Source: SPDF01 sp963812085
Lineage (GTDB): Bacteria; Gemmatimonadota; Gemmatimonadetes; Gemmatimonadales; GWC2-71-9
NCBI GenBank assembly: GCA_963812085.1
Contig: CAWETL010000004.1
Location: forward strand, 372,001-436,000
Length of the DNA: 64,000 nt
Direction: 5' to 3'
Numbering within the stretch: the first letter of the stretch is position 1; each line of letters starts with the position of its first letter. Of the stretch, positions 45,181-53,727 are shown piece by piece. The translations under genes were made by a program, and so were the position numbers. Under the pieces are notes generated by a model. That model had not been told where the DNA came from. It did no database searches and was given only the letters and a program-made list of their open reading frames with translations.

Positions 45181-47352
45181 ATGCTCGGTTCCCTCCGCTC
45201 GGTGGTCCTCCGCTGGTGGAACACCCCGAAAATCCGCTGGGGCGTCCTCCTCTCCCTCCTGGGGATCGTGGTGTTCGGCGCCGCCCTGGTGCTGGGCGCC
45301 TGGGCACGGGCCTGCGCCGGCAACCGCTGTCCCTCCATCGAGGGCCTCGGCTCCTACGACCCCGACCAGGCCTCCAAGGTGTACGCCGCCGACGGGCGCC
45401 TGATCACCGACCTTGGCAAGGAGCGGCGGACCGTCGTGTCGCTGCAGGAGATGTCCCCGGCGATCGTGGCCGCCTTCCTGGCCACCGAGGACAAGCGCTT
45501 CTACCAGCACCACGGCATCGACTGGGTCCGCTTCTTCGGCGCGGTCAAGGCCAACATCCTGGCCGGCGGCGTCCGCGAGGGCTTCTCGACCATCACGATG
45601 CAGCTGGCGGGCAACCTCTTTCCCGAGGACATCAACCGGCAGGAACGCTCGCTCGGCCGGAAGATGCGCGAGGCCCGCGTGGCCCGGGAAATCGAGGACA
45701 AGTACTCCAAGCAGAAGATCCTCGAGCTCTACCTCAACCAGATCGACCTGGGCAACCGGGCGTTCGGCGTCGAGGCGGCGTCCCAGCGGTACTTCGGCAA
45801 GTCGTCCCGCGACCTCAACGTGGCGGAGGCCGCCACCCTGGCCGCGCTCCCCAAGGCGCCGAGCCGGTACAACCCGCGGCGGCACCCGGCCCGGGCCCTC
45901 CAGCGGCGCAACCTGATCCTCGGGCTCCTGGCGGAGAACGGCACCATCACGCGGGCCGAGGCGGAACGCTGGAAGGCCTACCCGCTCCTCCTCGCCTCGC
46001 GCGACGACTTCAGCGGCGTGGCGGACTATTTCGTGGAGTACGTGCGCCAGCAGCTGGACGCGCGGTTCGGCCCCCGGCTCTACACCGACGGCCTCCGCAT
46101 CTACACCACGCTCGATCTCGACATCCAGCAGGCCGCGGAACGGGCGATGGAGTCGCAGCTCACCGCGATCGAGACCGGCACCTACGGCCCCTACCACCAC
46201 GAGACCTACGCCGCCTACCTCGAGCGGAAGGCCGAGACCGACGACGACACCGAGCACACCACCACGCCCTATCTCCAGGGGCTCGCGGTGACCCTCGACG
46301 CCAAGACGGGCTACATCCTCGCCATGGTGGGCGGGCGGGACTTCGACGACAGCAAGTTCAATCGCGCCACCCAGGCGCTCCGCCAGCCCGGATCGACCTT
46401 CAAGCCGTTCGTGTACACCGCGGCGGTCCGGGCCGGGGTGCCGCTCTCGACCGTGATGGTGGACGAGCCGATCACGGTCGAAATGCCGGGCTCGCAGGGC
46501 GCGTGGGAGCCGCAGAACTACGACAACAGCTTCGACGGCCCGATGCCGCTCCGGCAGGCGCTCTACAAGTCGGTCAACATCATCGCCATCAAGCTCGGCA
46601 TGGAAATCGGCGAGGAGGCGGTCATCTCCGAGGCCACCCGGTTCGGGCTCGTCGCCTCCCCGATTCCGCCGGTGCCGTCCATCCACATCGGGTCCGCGGT
46701 GGTCAAGCCGCTCGAGCTGATCGCCGCCTACACGGCGTTTGCCAACCAGGGCGAGCGCGCCACGCCGATGGGGATCCTCCGGGTCGAGGACCGCCAGGGG
46801 AACATCCTCTGGCAGCCCAAGCCCCGTCTCGATCCGGTCATGGATCCGCCGCTCGCGTGGATCATGAACAACGCGCTGCAGGACGTGGTGCGCATCGGCA
46901 CCGGGCACACGGCGGGAGTGGGCCTCAATTTCCCGATCGGCGGGAAGACCGGCACCACCAACGACGGGAACGACGTCTGGTTCATCGGCTACACCTCCGA
47001 CCTCGTCACCGGCATGTGGTTCGGCCTCGACACCCCCGACCGCATCAAGCCGAACGCGCAGGGCGGTATCCTCGTGGCGCCGGCGTGGCGGCAGATGATG
47101 GCGGAGGTGTACGAGCGGCGGCCGACGCCCGGCGGGTGGAGCCAGCCGGACGGCCTGGTGAGCGTCGAGATCGACCGAACCACCGGATTCCGGGCCTCGC
47201 CCTACTGCCCGCCGGCGGTGCGCGCCATGGAGTGGTTCCTGCCCGGCACCGAGCCCAACGAGGCCTGCCCCGTCCACGTGCCCCTCAAGGGGGCGGTCCT
47301 CCCGCCGGGCGCACCGGTTCCGCCGCCCGGGACCTCTCCCACAGGACAATGA
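45181..47352 (+). CDS. Class A penicillin-binding protein (PBP1A type)
   Basis: 723 residues: short cytosolic start, one membrane helix (20-42), glycosyltransferase domain (about 70-260) with catalytic Glu103 in ATEDKRFYQHHG, and transpeptidase domain with Ser405 in GSTFKPF, SVN in YKSVNIIAIK and the KTGT box at 589. Ends with a proline-rich tail. Polymerises and cross-links peptidoglycan in the periplasm. Followed 1 nt later by the amidohydrolase gene, so co-transcribed with it. Confidence 0.93.
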   Translation: MLGSLRSVVLRWWNTPKIRWGVLLSLLGIVVFGAALVLGAWARACAGNRCPSIEGLGSYDPDQASKVYAADGRLITDLGKERRTVVSLQEMSPAIVAAFLATEDKRFYQHHGIDWVRFFGAVKANILAGGVREGFSTITMQLAGNLFPEDINRQERSLGRKMREARVAREIEDKYSKQKILELYLNQIDLGNRAFGVEAASQRYFGKSSRDLNVAEAATLAALPKAPSRYNPRRHPARALQRRNLILGLLAENGTITRAEAERWKAYPLLLASRDDFSGVADYFVEYVRQQLDARFGPRLYTDGLRIYTTLDLDIQQAAERAMESQLTAIETGTYGPYHHETYAAYLERKAETDDDTEHTTTPYLQGLAVTLDAKTGYILAMVGGRDFDDSKFNRATQALRQPGSTFKPFVYTAAVRAGVPLSTVMVDEPITVEMPGSQGAWEPQNYDNSFDGPMPLRQALYKSVNIIAIKLGMEIGEEAVISEATRFGLVASPIPPVPSIHIGSAVVKPLELIAAYTAFANQGERATPMGILRVEDRQGNILWQPKPRLDPVMDPPLAWIMNNALQDVVRIGTGHTAGVGLNFPIGGKTGTTNDGNDVWFIGYTSDLVTGMWFGLDTPDRIKPNAQGGILVAPAWRQMMAEVYERRPTPGGWSQPDGLVSVEIDRTTGFRASPYCPPAVRAMEWFLPGTEPNEACPVHVPLKGAVLPPGAPVPPPGTSPTGQ

Positions 47353-47353
47353 C

Positions 47354-48592
47354 GTGCCGCCCCGCCGGCTGAGCGCCCGCTGGGTGCTCCCGATGGGGGC
47401 CCCGCCGATCCGGAACGGCGCCGTCCTGCTCGATGCCGACGGCAGGATCGCGGCGGTCGGTCCCGATGCCGAAGTGCCGTCCCCCCCCGGCGTTCCGCAG
47501 TCCGACTGGCCCAGCGCGGTCCTGCTTCCCGGTTTCGTCAACGCCCACACCCATCTCGAGCTCACCGGATTCGCGGGGCTGGCGGACGAGGCCGACTTCT
47601 CGGCCTGGATCCGCCGGATCCGCGCCCTCAAGGCCGAGCGCACGCCGGCGGAGTTCCTCGCCGCGGCGCGCGAGGGGCTCGCGAGTTGCCACGCCGCCGG
47701 GGTGACCACGGTGGCCGACACCGGCGACTCGGGGGCCGTCATCCAGGCGCTGGCCGAGGCCGGTGGGAGCGGCGTCGCCTACCATGAGGTGTTCGGCCCC
47801 CATCCCGACCAGTGGCGCGAGAGTCTCGCCGGCCTGCAGCAGCGGGTGGGGGAGCTCCGCCGGTTCGTCTCCGACCGCGTCCGCCTCGGCGTGTCGCCCC
47901 ACGCGCCGTACACCGTGAGCGCGGAGCTGTACGTGGCGGTGGCGCGCTACGCGGAGCGCGAGGGGCTGCCGATGGCCGTGCACTTGGCGGAATCCGAGGC
48001 CGAATCCTCGCTGCTGCACGACGCCTCCGGCGCCTTCGCGGACGCCTGGACGGCGCGGGGCATTCCCCTCCCGCCGCTTCCCGGCAGGTCCCCCGTGGCC
48101 TGGCTCGAGACGCACGGGGTGCTGGGGGAGCGCACCCTGGCCATTCACGTGGTTCGGGCGGAGCAGGGAGACGTGGACCGGCTGGTGAGGACCCGGACCG
48201 CGGTGGCGCACTGCCCCCGGTCCAACCGCCGGCACGCTCACGGGGCGGCGCCGCTGGCCGCCTTTCTCGAAGCCGGTCTCCGGGTGGGCGTGGGCACCGA
48301 TTCGGTGGCGAGCGTGGGGGTCCTCGACCTCCTCGCCGAGGTGCGGGCCGCTCGCGCCCTGGCCGGACTCGACGCCGAGGCGGCGCTGGCCCTGGCCACC
48401 CGGGATGCCGCGCGCGCAATCGGGCTGGGGGAGGAGGTCGGCACGCTCCAGGCGGGGCGCTGGGGGGATGTCGCCGTGGTCGCGATCCCGGATGCCGACA
48501 CCGCCGAGGCGGCGCTGGAGGCCGTGCTCGCCGGCGGCCCCGGCGACGTCGTGGAAACGGTGCTGGCCGGGCGGACGGCGCACCGGCGCTGA
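47354..48592 (+). CDS. Amidohydrolase / aminofutalosine-deaminase-like protein
   Basis: 412 residues, TIM-barrel amidohydrolase of the TRZ/ATZ/MqnX group: metal His65 and His67 in NAHTHLELTG, MAVHLAESE, HCPRSNRRH and GVGTDSVAS with the catalytic Asp. The HTHLELT and HCPRSN phrases resemble aminodeoxyfutalosine deaminases of the futalosine menaquinone route, but no other mqn gene is near, so cytosine/guanine deaminase-like activity remains possible. GTG start at 47354. Confidence 0.8.
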   Translation: MPPRRLSARWVLPMGAPPIRNGAVLLDADGRIAAVGPDAEVPSPPGVPQSDWPSAVLLPGFVNAHTHLELTGFAGLADEADFSAWIRRIRALKAERTPAEFLAAAREGLASCHAAGVTTVADTGDSGAVIQALAEAGGSGVAYHEVFGPHPDQWRESLAGLQQRVGELRRFVSDRVRLGVSPHAPYTVSAELYVAVARYAEREGLPMAVHLAESEAESSLLHDASGAFADAWTARGIPLPPLPGRSPVAWLETHGVLGERTLAIHVVRAEQGDVDRLVRTRTAVAHCPRSNRRHAHGAAPLAAFLEAGLRVGVGTDSVASVGVLDLLAEVRAARALAGLDAEAALALATRDAARAIGLGEEVGTLQAGRWGDVAVVAIPDADTAEAALEAVLAGGPGDVVETVLAGRTAHRR

Positions 48593-48661
48593 GCGCGCCG
48601 CGGCCTCCCTTGCTGGCGCCCGTAACGGCCGTTACGATTCCTGCAACCGACTCAACGCGGG

Positions 48662-49222
48662 ATGCATCGCATGCGCTGCCTCGCCCTCAACGCTTCCTTC
48701 GAGCCACTGACCATGGTGCCCGTTCGCCGGGCGCTCCGGCTGGTCATCGAGGGCAAGGCCGAGATCGTCGAGGCCGACGGCCCGGAGTGGGTGCGAAGTG
48801 AGCGGCTGGCCGTTCCGCGGCCAGCCATCATCCGCCTGGTCAAGTTCGTGCACGTCCCCCGCCGCTTCCGCCGCCACGTCACCAACACTTTCCTCTTCGC
48901 CCGCGACGAGTACCGGTGCCAGTACTGCCACCGGACGCAGCCGGAGTTGCGCCAGCGCGAGTGCCTGACGCGCGATCACCTGGTGCCGATCTCGCGGGGG
49001 GGCGGGAACGAGTGGACCAACGTGGTGACGGCCTGCAGCAGCTGCAACACGCGGAAGGGGAACCGCCTGCCGGAGGAGTGCGGCATGCTGCCGCTCCATC
49101 CGCCGCGTGAGCCGCACTTCGTGCACCTCTCCTGGGCGGTCCGCCGCCTGAGCCGGACCCAGGCCAAGTACATCCGGCTGTTCTACGGGGAAGCGGCGCT
49201 GCACGCGCTGCGCGGACACTAG
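48662..49222 (+). CDS. HNH endonuclease-family protein
   Basis: 186 residues. Amino part (LNASFEPLTMVPVRRALRL) is a conserved module found in a broad stand-alone HNH family; the carboxy half has the HNH core with zinc ligands Cys86, Cys89, Cys125 and Cys128, His106 in TRDHLVPISRGG and Asn120. It has no partner toxin, methylase or intron around it. Biological role unknown; these proteins occur as single genes in many phyla. ATG at 48662 or 48671 (MRCLALN) are both possible. Confidence 0.88.
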   Translation: MHRMRCLALNASFEPLTMVPVRRALRLVIEGKAEIVEADGPEWVRSERLAVPRPAIIRLVKFVHVPRRFRRHVTNTFLFARDEYRCQYCHRTQPELRQRECLTRDHLVPISRGGGNEWTNVVTACSSCNTRKGNRLPEECGMLPLHPPREPHFVHLSWAVRRLSRTQAKYIRLFYGEAALHALRGH

Positions 49223-49232
49223 TCGAACGGCA

Positions 49233-49300
49233 GTCATCCCGGCGCAAGCCGGGATCCATTCTCGTGACATACAATGGACCCCGGCTTTCGCCGGGGTGAC
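49233..49300. repeat. Head-to-head pair of REP-like repeats (family A)
   Basis: Unit 49233-49259 (CCCGGCGCAAGCCGGG core) and unit 49275-49300 in the opposite orientation (CCCCGGCTTTCGCCGGGG core), 15 bp apart, BIME-like. They separate the HNH gene from the convergent DUF4390 gene. A CT-rich GCCCCGCTGCCCCGCTG stretch follows. Confidence 0.8.
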
Positions 49301-49355
49301 GGTATTCTGCAGGGCTGCCCCGCTGCCCCGCTGCCCCGCTGTCCGTCCGTCCCGC

Positions 49356-50015
49356 CTACTTCACCTCGAACGTCGCGCTCTTCCCCTCCACCCGCATCAG
49401 CGGCAGCCCGGCCACGCGCAGCACCAACCGCCGGGCGGCGCGGCCCACCGCATCGCCCAGGTCCCCGCTGCTGGCATCCCCGGATTCCGGATCGCCGCGC
49501 AGCACCCGGTCCATCTCGTCGAGGTCCGCGTCGGAAAGCGTGGACACCTGCAGGGTGGCGGCATAGTAGTAGTCGCCCTTTCCGTCGGGGCGCACCGAAA
49601 TCCGGTAGGCCACTCCCAGGGCGCTGCCCAGGGCGGTGAGGTCGGGGTAGCGCTGCTGGCGGGTGCGGCCCAGCAGGACCGTCGTCACCGCGTACTGGTC
49701 GAGCAGCGGCTCCCGCTGGACTACCACATCCCATTCCAGCGAGCGGACCGACGCGTCGAACCACGAGCCGCGCGAGCGCCAGAGTTCGAGGCGGTAGTGC
49801 AGCCGAAGGGGCAGCCCGCTCAGGAGTGCCGATGTCCAGCGCTCGTCCTGCAGCAGGCCGGCCACCCGCGCCTCGGGCAGCACCCCCGCCTTGCGCGCCG
49901 GGTCCGGCACGAGGCTGACCACCAGCTGCACGCCCTTGGCGCCCTGGGCGGCCAGCGGGGCGGCAGCCAGGAGCAGGAGCCCCACGGCAAGGACGAGTCG
50001 GCCCGACCGGCGCAT
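49356..50015 (-). CDS. DUF4390-like exported protein
   Basis: 219 residues with a clear signal peptide (MRRSGRLVLAVGLLLLAAAPLAAQ). The mature protein is beta-rich with LHYRLELWRSRGSWF, ending in a region similar to DUF4390 proteins (LVVSL strand, LLSGLPLRL). In Betaproteobacteria DUF4390 genes sit beside ntrY/ntrX-type two-component genes, and an NtrY/NtrX-like pair lies at 52248-55027 here. Starts 1 nt after the outer-membrane protein stop, so these two form an operon. Confidence 0.75.
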   Translation of the reverse strand: MRRSGRLVLAVGLLLLAAAPLAAQGAKGVQLVVSLVPDPARKAGVLPEARVAGLLQDERWTSALLSGLPLRLHYRLELWRSRGSWFDASVRSLEWDVVVQREPLLDQYAVTTVLLGRTRQQRYPDLTALGSALGVAYRISVRPDGKGDYYYAATLQVSTLSDADLDEMDRVLRGDPESGDASSGDLGDAVGRAARRLVLRVAGLPLMRVEGKSATFEVK

Positions 50016-50016
50016 G

Positions 50017-51750
50017 CTAGAAGCGGCGCTGGAGTCGGACGGAGAGCCGGAGCGGCCCCTCGCCGGTGATCGACTTGGCCAGGTAGGCCCCGATGAAGCC
50101 GAAGTCCACGCCGGCGCCGATGTCGGCCTGCCAGAGGTCGAGCGACGGGAGCCGGTTGTTGGGCACGTGCCCCGGCCCCGTGCCGCTCAGCCAGGCGTTG
50201 CCCAGGTCGGAGAGGAACACGATGTCGGCCGTCTGGATGCCGACCACCCGGTCGCTGCTGCCGGCGTCGCCCTGGTGGAGGGTGTAATGCCAGCCGAGGT
50301 TGAGGCGGGTGCGGAACTCCACCTGGAAGAACATCTCGCGGTCACAGAGGCCGGCCACCGCGGGGTTGGGGACGCCCTCCGGCGTACAGGTGATCTGGCG
50401 GAAGGCGTCGCCGGGGAGGACGGAGGGTCCGCCAAGCGAGATCCGGCGCTGCATCGGGAGGGGATCGCCGGCGACCCACCCGTTGAAGACGGCGCGCCCG
50501 CTGATCAGGTTGCTCGGCGACAGCCGGAAATAGCGCCGGAAGTCGAGCTGCATCGTCGAGTAGGAGTAGCTGCCGTTGGTCGGGATCGGCCCGCGAATGC
50601 CGGCCGGGAGGACGACGGGGGCGACGTCGTCGCTGTGGCCATATTCGAGGCTGCCCCGGGCAAACCATCCCGTGGTAGGATCGCGCTTGCTGTCCCGGGT
50701 GTCGAGCGTCACCGTCCCGGTGGTCAGGTAGTACCGGCCGTCGTCCACCAGGGGATTGGGGCGCCAGTGGTCGGAATTGTTGAAGAGCGACCAGGGATCG
50801 TTCGCAAGCACCGACGACTGCAGGTCGCTGTTCCACGACAGGTCCACCCGGAACTGGCGGGCCGGGATGAGGAATCCGTAGAGGCCCAGCACCTCGCTGT
50901 TGTAGTAGTCGTACTGGTCGCGCTGGAGGAGGATCGAGGACCAGCCCGACTCGGACCGGGAGAGCGTCTGGTCCGGGATCACGTCGATCACGCTCGCCGC
51001 CCGCGCCCCGAAGCCGTAGCCGACCTCGCCGCTCCGTTGCCATTCCAGCCGCGCCTTGTAGCCGAAGTCGCTCCGGCTGTCCGACTGGTCGCTCGTGGTG
51101 CGCACGATGCCGGTCAGGTCGAGCTTGAGGCGATCACGCTGGGTGGCTTGCCAGTCGAACGCGGGGCCGATCGTCAGCGGGAAGCCCTCCACGCGATCGA
51201 AGGTGCCGCCGGTGGAGGCGCTGATCGTCGTGCGGATCTTGCCGACGCCGAACGTGGTCTGGGCGGTTCCGAGCGCCTCGAGGTTGGGCGGCTGCTGCAC
51301 GGTGAGGCTGCCGTCGCGCAGCTTCGCCACCGGCGCCACGTCCCAGTACACCTGCTCGGCGCCGCTGAATTCGCTCCCGGGCTGCCGTACGAACCGTCCA
51401 CCCACCACCAGCACATCCCCGGTGAGCCGGGCGCCCGGAAGCAGGATGAGGCTGCCGTTGATGATGGTGACCGGGCCGTCGATGGTGCCGCCGACCTTGA
51501 GGATCCCCCGGAGGAGCGCGACCGGGCCCCTGAGGCTGCTCCCCGCGGCCAGGGTGGCGGAGCCGTTGAACCGGGTGGTGGCGGAGTCGTTCCAGGTGGC
51601 GAGGAGTTGATCGAGGACGCGGGTCGGGAGGCCGCCGAGGGCGGTGCTGTCGGAGAATGGCGCGTCCGGGTCGATCACCATGACGCTGTCCTGGGCGTGC
51701 GCGGGCCGGGCGAGGAGGCACGCGAATGCCAGCCCGATCCACGTGCGCAT
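50017..51750 (-). CDS. Outer-membrane beta-barrel protein with bactofilin-like beta-helix
   Basis: 577 residues after a signal peptide (MRTWIGLAFACLLARPAHAQ). Residues from about 55 to 120 are a right-handed beta-helix resembling bactofilin (LAAGSSLRGPVALLRGIL, then VGGTIDGPVTIINGSLILL). The rest is a beta-barrel with alternating strands and the Omp85/surface-antigen-like end FGFIGAYLAKSITGEGPLRL, ending in aromatic Phe. It probably reaches the outer membrane with a periplasmic or surface beta-helix. An in-frame ATG at 51774 is an alternative start. Upstream DNA is full of repeats. Confidence 0.78.
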   Translation of the reverse strand: MRTWIGLAFACLLARPAHAQDSVMVIDPDAPFSDSTALGGLPTRVLDQLLATWNDSATTRFNGSATLAAGSSLRGPVALLRGILKVGGTIDGPVTIINGSLILLPGARLTGDVLVVGGRFVRQPGSEFSGAEQVYWDVAPVAKLRDGSLTVQQPPNLEALGTAQTTFGVGKIRTTISASTGGTFDRVEGFPLTIGPAFDWQATQRDRLKLDLTGIVRTTSDQSDSRSDFGYKARLEWQRSGEVGYGFGARAASVIDVIPDQTLSRSESGWSSILLQRDQYDYYNSEVLGLYGFLIPARQFRVDLSWNSDLQSSVLANDPWSLFNNSDHWRPNPLVDDGRYYLTTGTVTLDTRDSKRDPTTGWFARGSLEYGHSDDVAPVVLPAGIRGPIPTNGSYSYSTMQLDFRRYFRLSPSNLISGRAVFNGWVAGDPLPMQRRISLGGPSVLPGDAFRQITCTPEGVPNPAVAGLCDREMFFQVEFRTRLNLGWHYTLHQGDAGSSDRVVGIQTADIVFLSDLGNAWLSGTGPGHVPNNRLPSLDLWQADIGAGVDFGFIGAYLAKSITGEGPLRLSVRLQRRF

Positions 51751-51845
51751 GGCCCAACCCGCGCTGTCGCCCATAGTCCTCACCCCCTGTCCCCCTCTCC
51801 ACCAAGTGGAGAGGGGGAACGTAGGCCGGCACCCCAACACCCGGT

Positions 51846-51960
51846 CGTCACCCCGGCGTCCACATTGCCGTCACCCCGGCGAGCACATCGCCGTCACCCC
51901 GGCGTCCACATTGCCGTCACCCCGGCGTCCACATTGCCGTCACCCCGGCGAGCACATCGC
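51846..51960. repeat. Five tandem 23-bp units
   Basis: Units start at 51846, 51869, 51892, 51915 and 51938, each CGTCACCCCGGCG followed by TCCACATTGC or AGCACATCGC. The first 13 bases are the left half of family A, so the array looks built from truncated REP units. More partial units lie at 52154-52245. Confidence 0.85.
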
Positions 51961-51966
51961 GTCGTC

Positions 51967-52015
51967 GGCCGGCTTGGGTTGGTCCTCCGGCGGAAGCCGG
52001 GGTCCATCTTGAATT
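51967..52015. repeat. Chimera of family B left arm and family A right half
   Basis: 51967-51990 matches the left arm of family B (GGCCGGCTTGGGTTGG onward) and then runs directly into CGGAAGCCGGGGTCC, the right half of family A. Suggests recombination between the two repeat families. Confidence 0.65.
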
Positions 52016-52027
52016 CACTCTGCGGTC

Positions 52028-52138
52028 GGCCGGCTCGGGTTGGTCCTCCGGGCAGGAGCAGTTCGCGAGCGGTCGTCGAGTTGGCAACATCGCCCGACCG
52101 CTCACTGACTGCCCTCCGGACCAATCCCTGCGCCGGCC
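52028..52138. repeat. Family B palindromic element, copy 3 with exchanged centre
   Basis: 111 bp. Outer arms 52028-52055 and 52109-52138 match copies 1 and 2, but the middle is a different sequence that forms its own stem: GAGCGGTCG (52067-52075) with CGACCGCTC (52095-52103). The hairpin is thus kept although the sequence is replaced. Confidence 0.8.
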
Positions 52139-52153
52139 TCCTGCCGAGCTCGC

Positions 52154-52245
52154 TGTCACCCCGGCGTCCACGCCGTCACCCCGGCGTCCACATCGCCGTC
52201 ACCCCGGCCCCCGGCATTCGCCGGGGCAGGGTCGCCGGGGTCCAG
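52154..52245. repeat. Degenerate family A units before the regulator stop
   Basis: Partial units GTCACCCCGGCGTCCA at 52154 and 52174, then a longer stem with CCCCGGC and GCCGGGG around 52197-52245. Between 51751 and 52247 there is no gene; the space is all repeats. Confidence 0.7.
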
Positions 52246-52247
52246 AC

Positions 52248-53648
52248 TCAATCCTCCGCGCCGAGTCCCAACCGCTTCATCCGTCGGTACAGGTTTGCCC
52301 GGTCAGTCTGCAGTATCCGTGCGGCCTCCGCCACCTTGCCGCCCGCCTGTTCGAGCGCCACCTGAATCAGCGCCCGCTCGTGGTTGTCGAGGGAATCCGA
52401 AAGTGATGCGTGATGGGCCGGTGATGCCGGACGTAGGGGCGCAAGGCGTTGCGCCCCTACGTCCAATGGACCCCGGCTTTCGCCGGGGTGACGGCCGGTG
52501 CCGGGCACCACCTGTCGCACCGCTTCGGCGCCGATCGGGCCGTCGGCCAGGATCATCAGCCGCTCGACCACGTTGGCGAGTTCCCGCACGTTGCCGGGCC
52601 ACCGGTACCCCGCCATCGCTGCGATCGCCTCCGCGGTGAACGGAAAGGGCTGCTGCGGGCGGAGCCGACCGGCGAAGTGGCGGACCAGTGCCGGAAGATC
52701 CTCCAGCCGCTCGCGCAGCGGCGGCAGGTGGATCGGGAAGACGTTCAGCCGGAAGAAGAGATCCTCCCGGACCTTGCCGCGTGCCACCGCCGTGTCGAGC
52801 GGGTGGTTGGTGGCGGCAATCACCCGCACGTCCACCCGGGTGGTCCGTTCGGCGCCGACCCGCTGCACCTCTCCCGTCTCCAGCACGCGGAGGAGCTTGG
52901 CCTGCGCGGCGAGGTCGAGGTCGCCCACTTCGTCGAGGAAGAGGGTGCCGTGGTCGGCCAGTTCGAACCGCCCCATCCGGCGCTCCGTCGCGCCGGTAAA
53001 GGCGCCGCGCTCGTGGCCGAACATCTCCGATTCGACCAGTTCCCGGGGAATCGCCGCGGAATTGACCGCCACGAACGGCCCCGCGGCCCTGCGGCTGGCC
53101 CGGTGAATGGCGGCGGCCACCAGCTCCTTGCCGGTGCCCGACTCGCCGGTGATCAGCACGCGGGTGTCGCCGGGCGCCACCTGGGCCACGAGTTCGCGCA
53201 CCCGGCGGAGCGCGGCGGAGTCGCCGACCATCTCGTCGCGCCGACCGAGCACGTCGTGCAGGGCGCGGTTGGCGGCCTGGGTGCGGGAGAGCTCCAGCGC
53301 CGCCTGCAGGGTGACGAGCACCGATTCCGGGGTGAGGGGCTTCTCGAGGAACTGGAAGGCGCCGAGCCGGGCGGCGCGGACGGCGTCGGCCAGCTGGGCC
53401 TTGCCGCTCATCATGATGACGGGGGCCAGAGCACCGCGCTCACGGAGCGTCTGGAGCGTGGCCAGGCCGTCCGGGCCGGGCGGCATCATGAGGTCGAGGA
53501 AGATCGCGTCCGGCTCCCGCTCGTCGACGGCGAGTACGGCGGCGTGGCCGTTGGCGGCCTCGGACACATCGTGCCCTTCGGCGCGGAGCAGCGCGCCGAG
53601 CATCCGGCGGATGTTGGCTTCGTCGTCGACGAGGAGGATGGAGGGCAT
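52248..53648 (-). CDS. NtrC/NtrX-family sigma-54 activator with repeat insertion
   Basis: 466 residues: receiver with Asp52 (FLDLMMPPG), AAA+ with Walker A GESGTGKE (168-175), canonical GAFTGA (215-220) and Walker B LFLDEVGD, then a Fis-type HTH (AARILQTDRANLYRRMKRL) at the end. Between the AAA+ and HTH domains, residues about 386-410 (RHPGESRGPLDVGAQRLAPLRP) are encoded by two palindromic repeats that keep the frame. It is downstream of the NtrY-like kinase gene with a 143-bp repeat-filled gap between. Expected partner of that kinase. Confidence 0.92.
   Translation of the reverse strand: MPSILLVDDEANIRRMLGALLRAEGHDVSEAANGHAAVLAVDEREPDAIFLDLMMPPGPDGLATLQTLRERGALAPVIMMSGKAQLADAVRAARLGAFQFLEKPLTPESVLVTLQAALELSRTQAANRALHDVLGRRDEMVGDSAALRRVRELVAQVAPGDTRVLITGESGTGKELVAAAIHRASRRAAGPFVAVNSAAIPRELVESEMFGHERGAFTGATERRMGRFELADHGTLFLDEVGDLDLAAQAKLLRVLETGEVQRVGAERTTRVDVRVIAATNHPLDTAVARGKVREDLFFRLNVFPIHLPPLRERLEDLPALVRHFAGRLRPQQPFPFTAEAIAAMAGYRWPGNVRELANVVERLMILADGPIGAEAVRQVVPGTGRHPGESRGPLDVGAQRLAPLRPASPAHHASLSDSLDNHERALIQVALEQAGGKVAEAARILQTDRANLYRRMKRLGLGAED
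52430..52492. repeat. Two palindromes inserted in frame in the regulator linker
   Basis: GACGTAGGGGCGCAA (52430-52444) pairs perfectly with TTGCGCCCCTACGTC (52449-52463) around GGCG. It is followed 3 nt later by a full family A unit (52467-52492) in reverse orientation. Neither introduces a stop or frameshift in the host gene, and both fall in the flexible linker before the DNA-binding domain. Confidence 0.9.
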
Positions 53649-53727
53649 CGAGGAAACATAAGGCGGGGAAGCGGGGAAGCGGGGAAGTCCACCCGACCCC
53701 GCCTCCCTTGGGAAAGCCCTGGTTCCG

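Noticed and set aside
48662..49222. HNH protein as a homing endonuclease or restriction enzyme
   Set aside because: There is no intron, intein, methylase or toxin partner; it belongs to a common stand-alone family.
51846..51960. CRISPR array
   Set aside because: The 23-bp units are directly adjacent without spacers, built from a REP half, and no cas gene is near.
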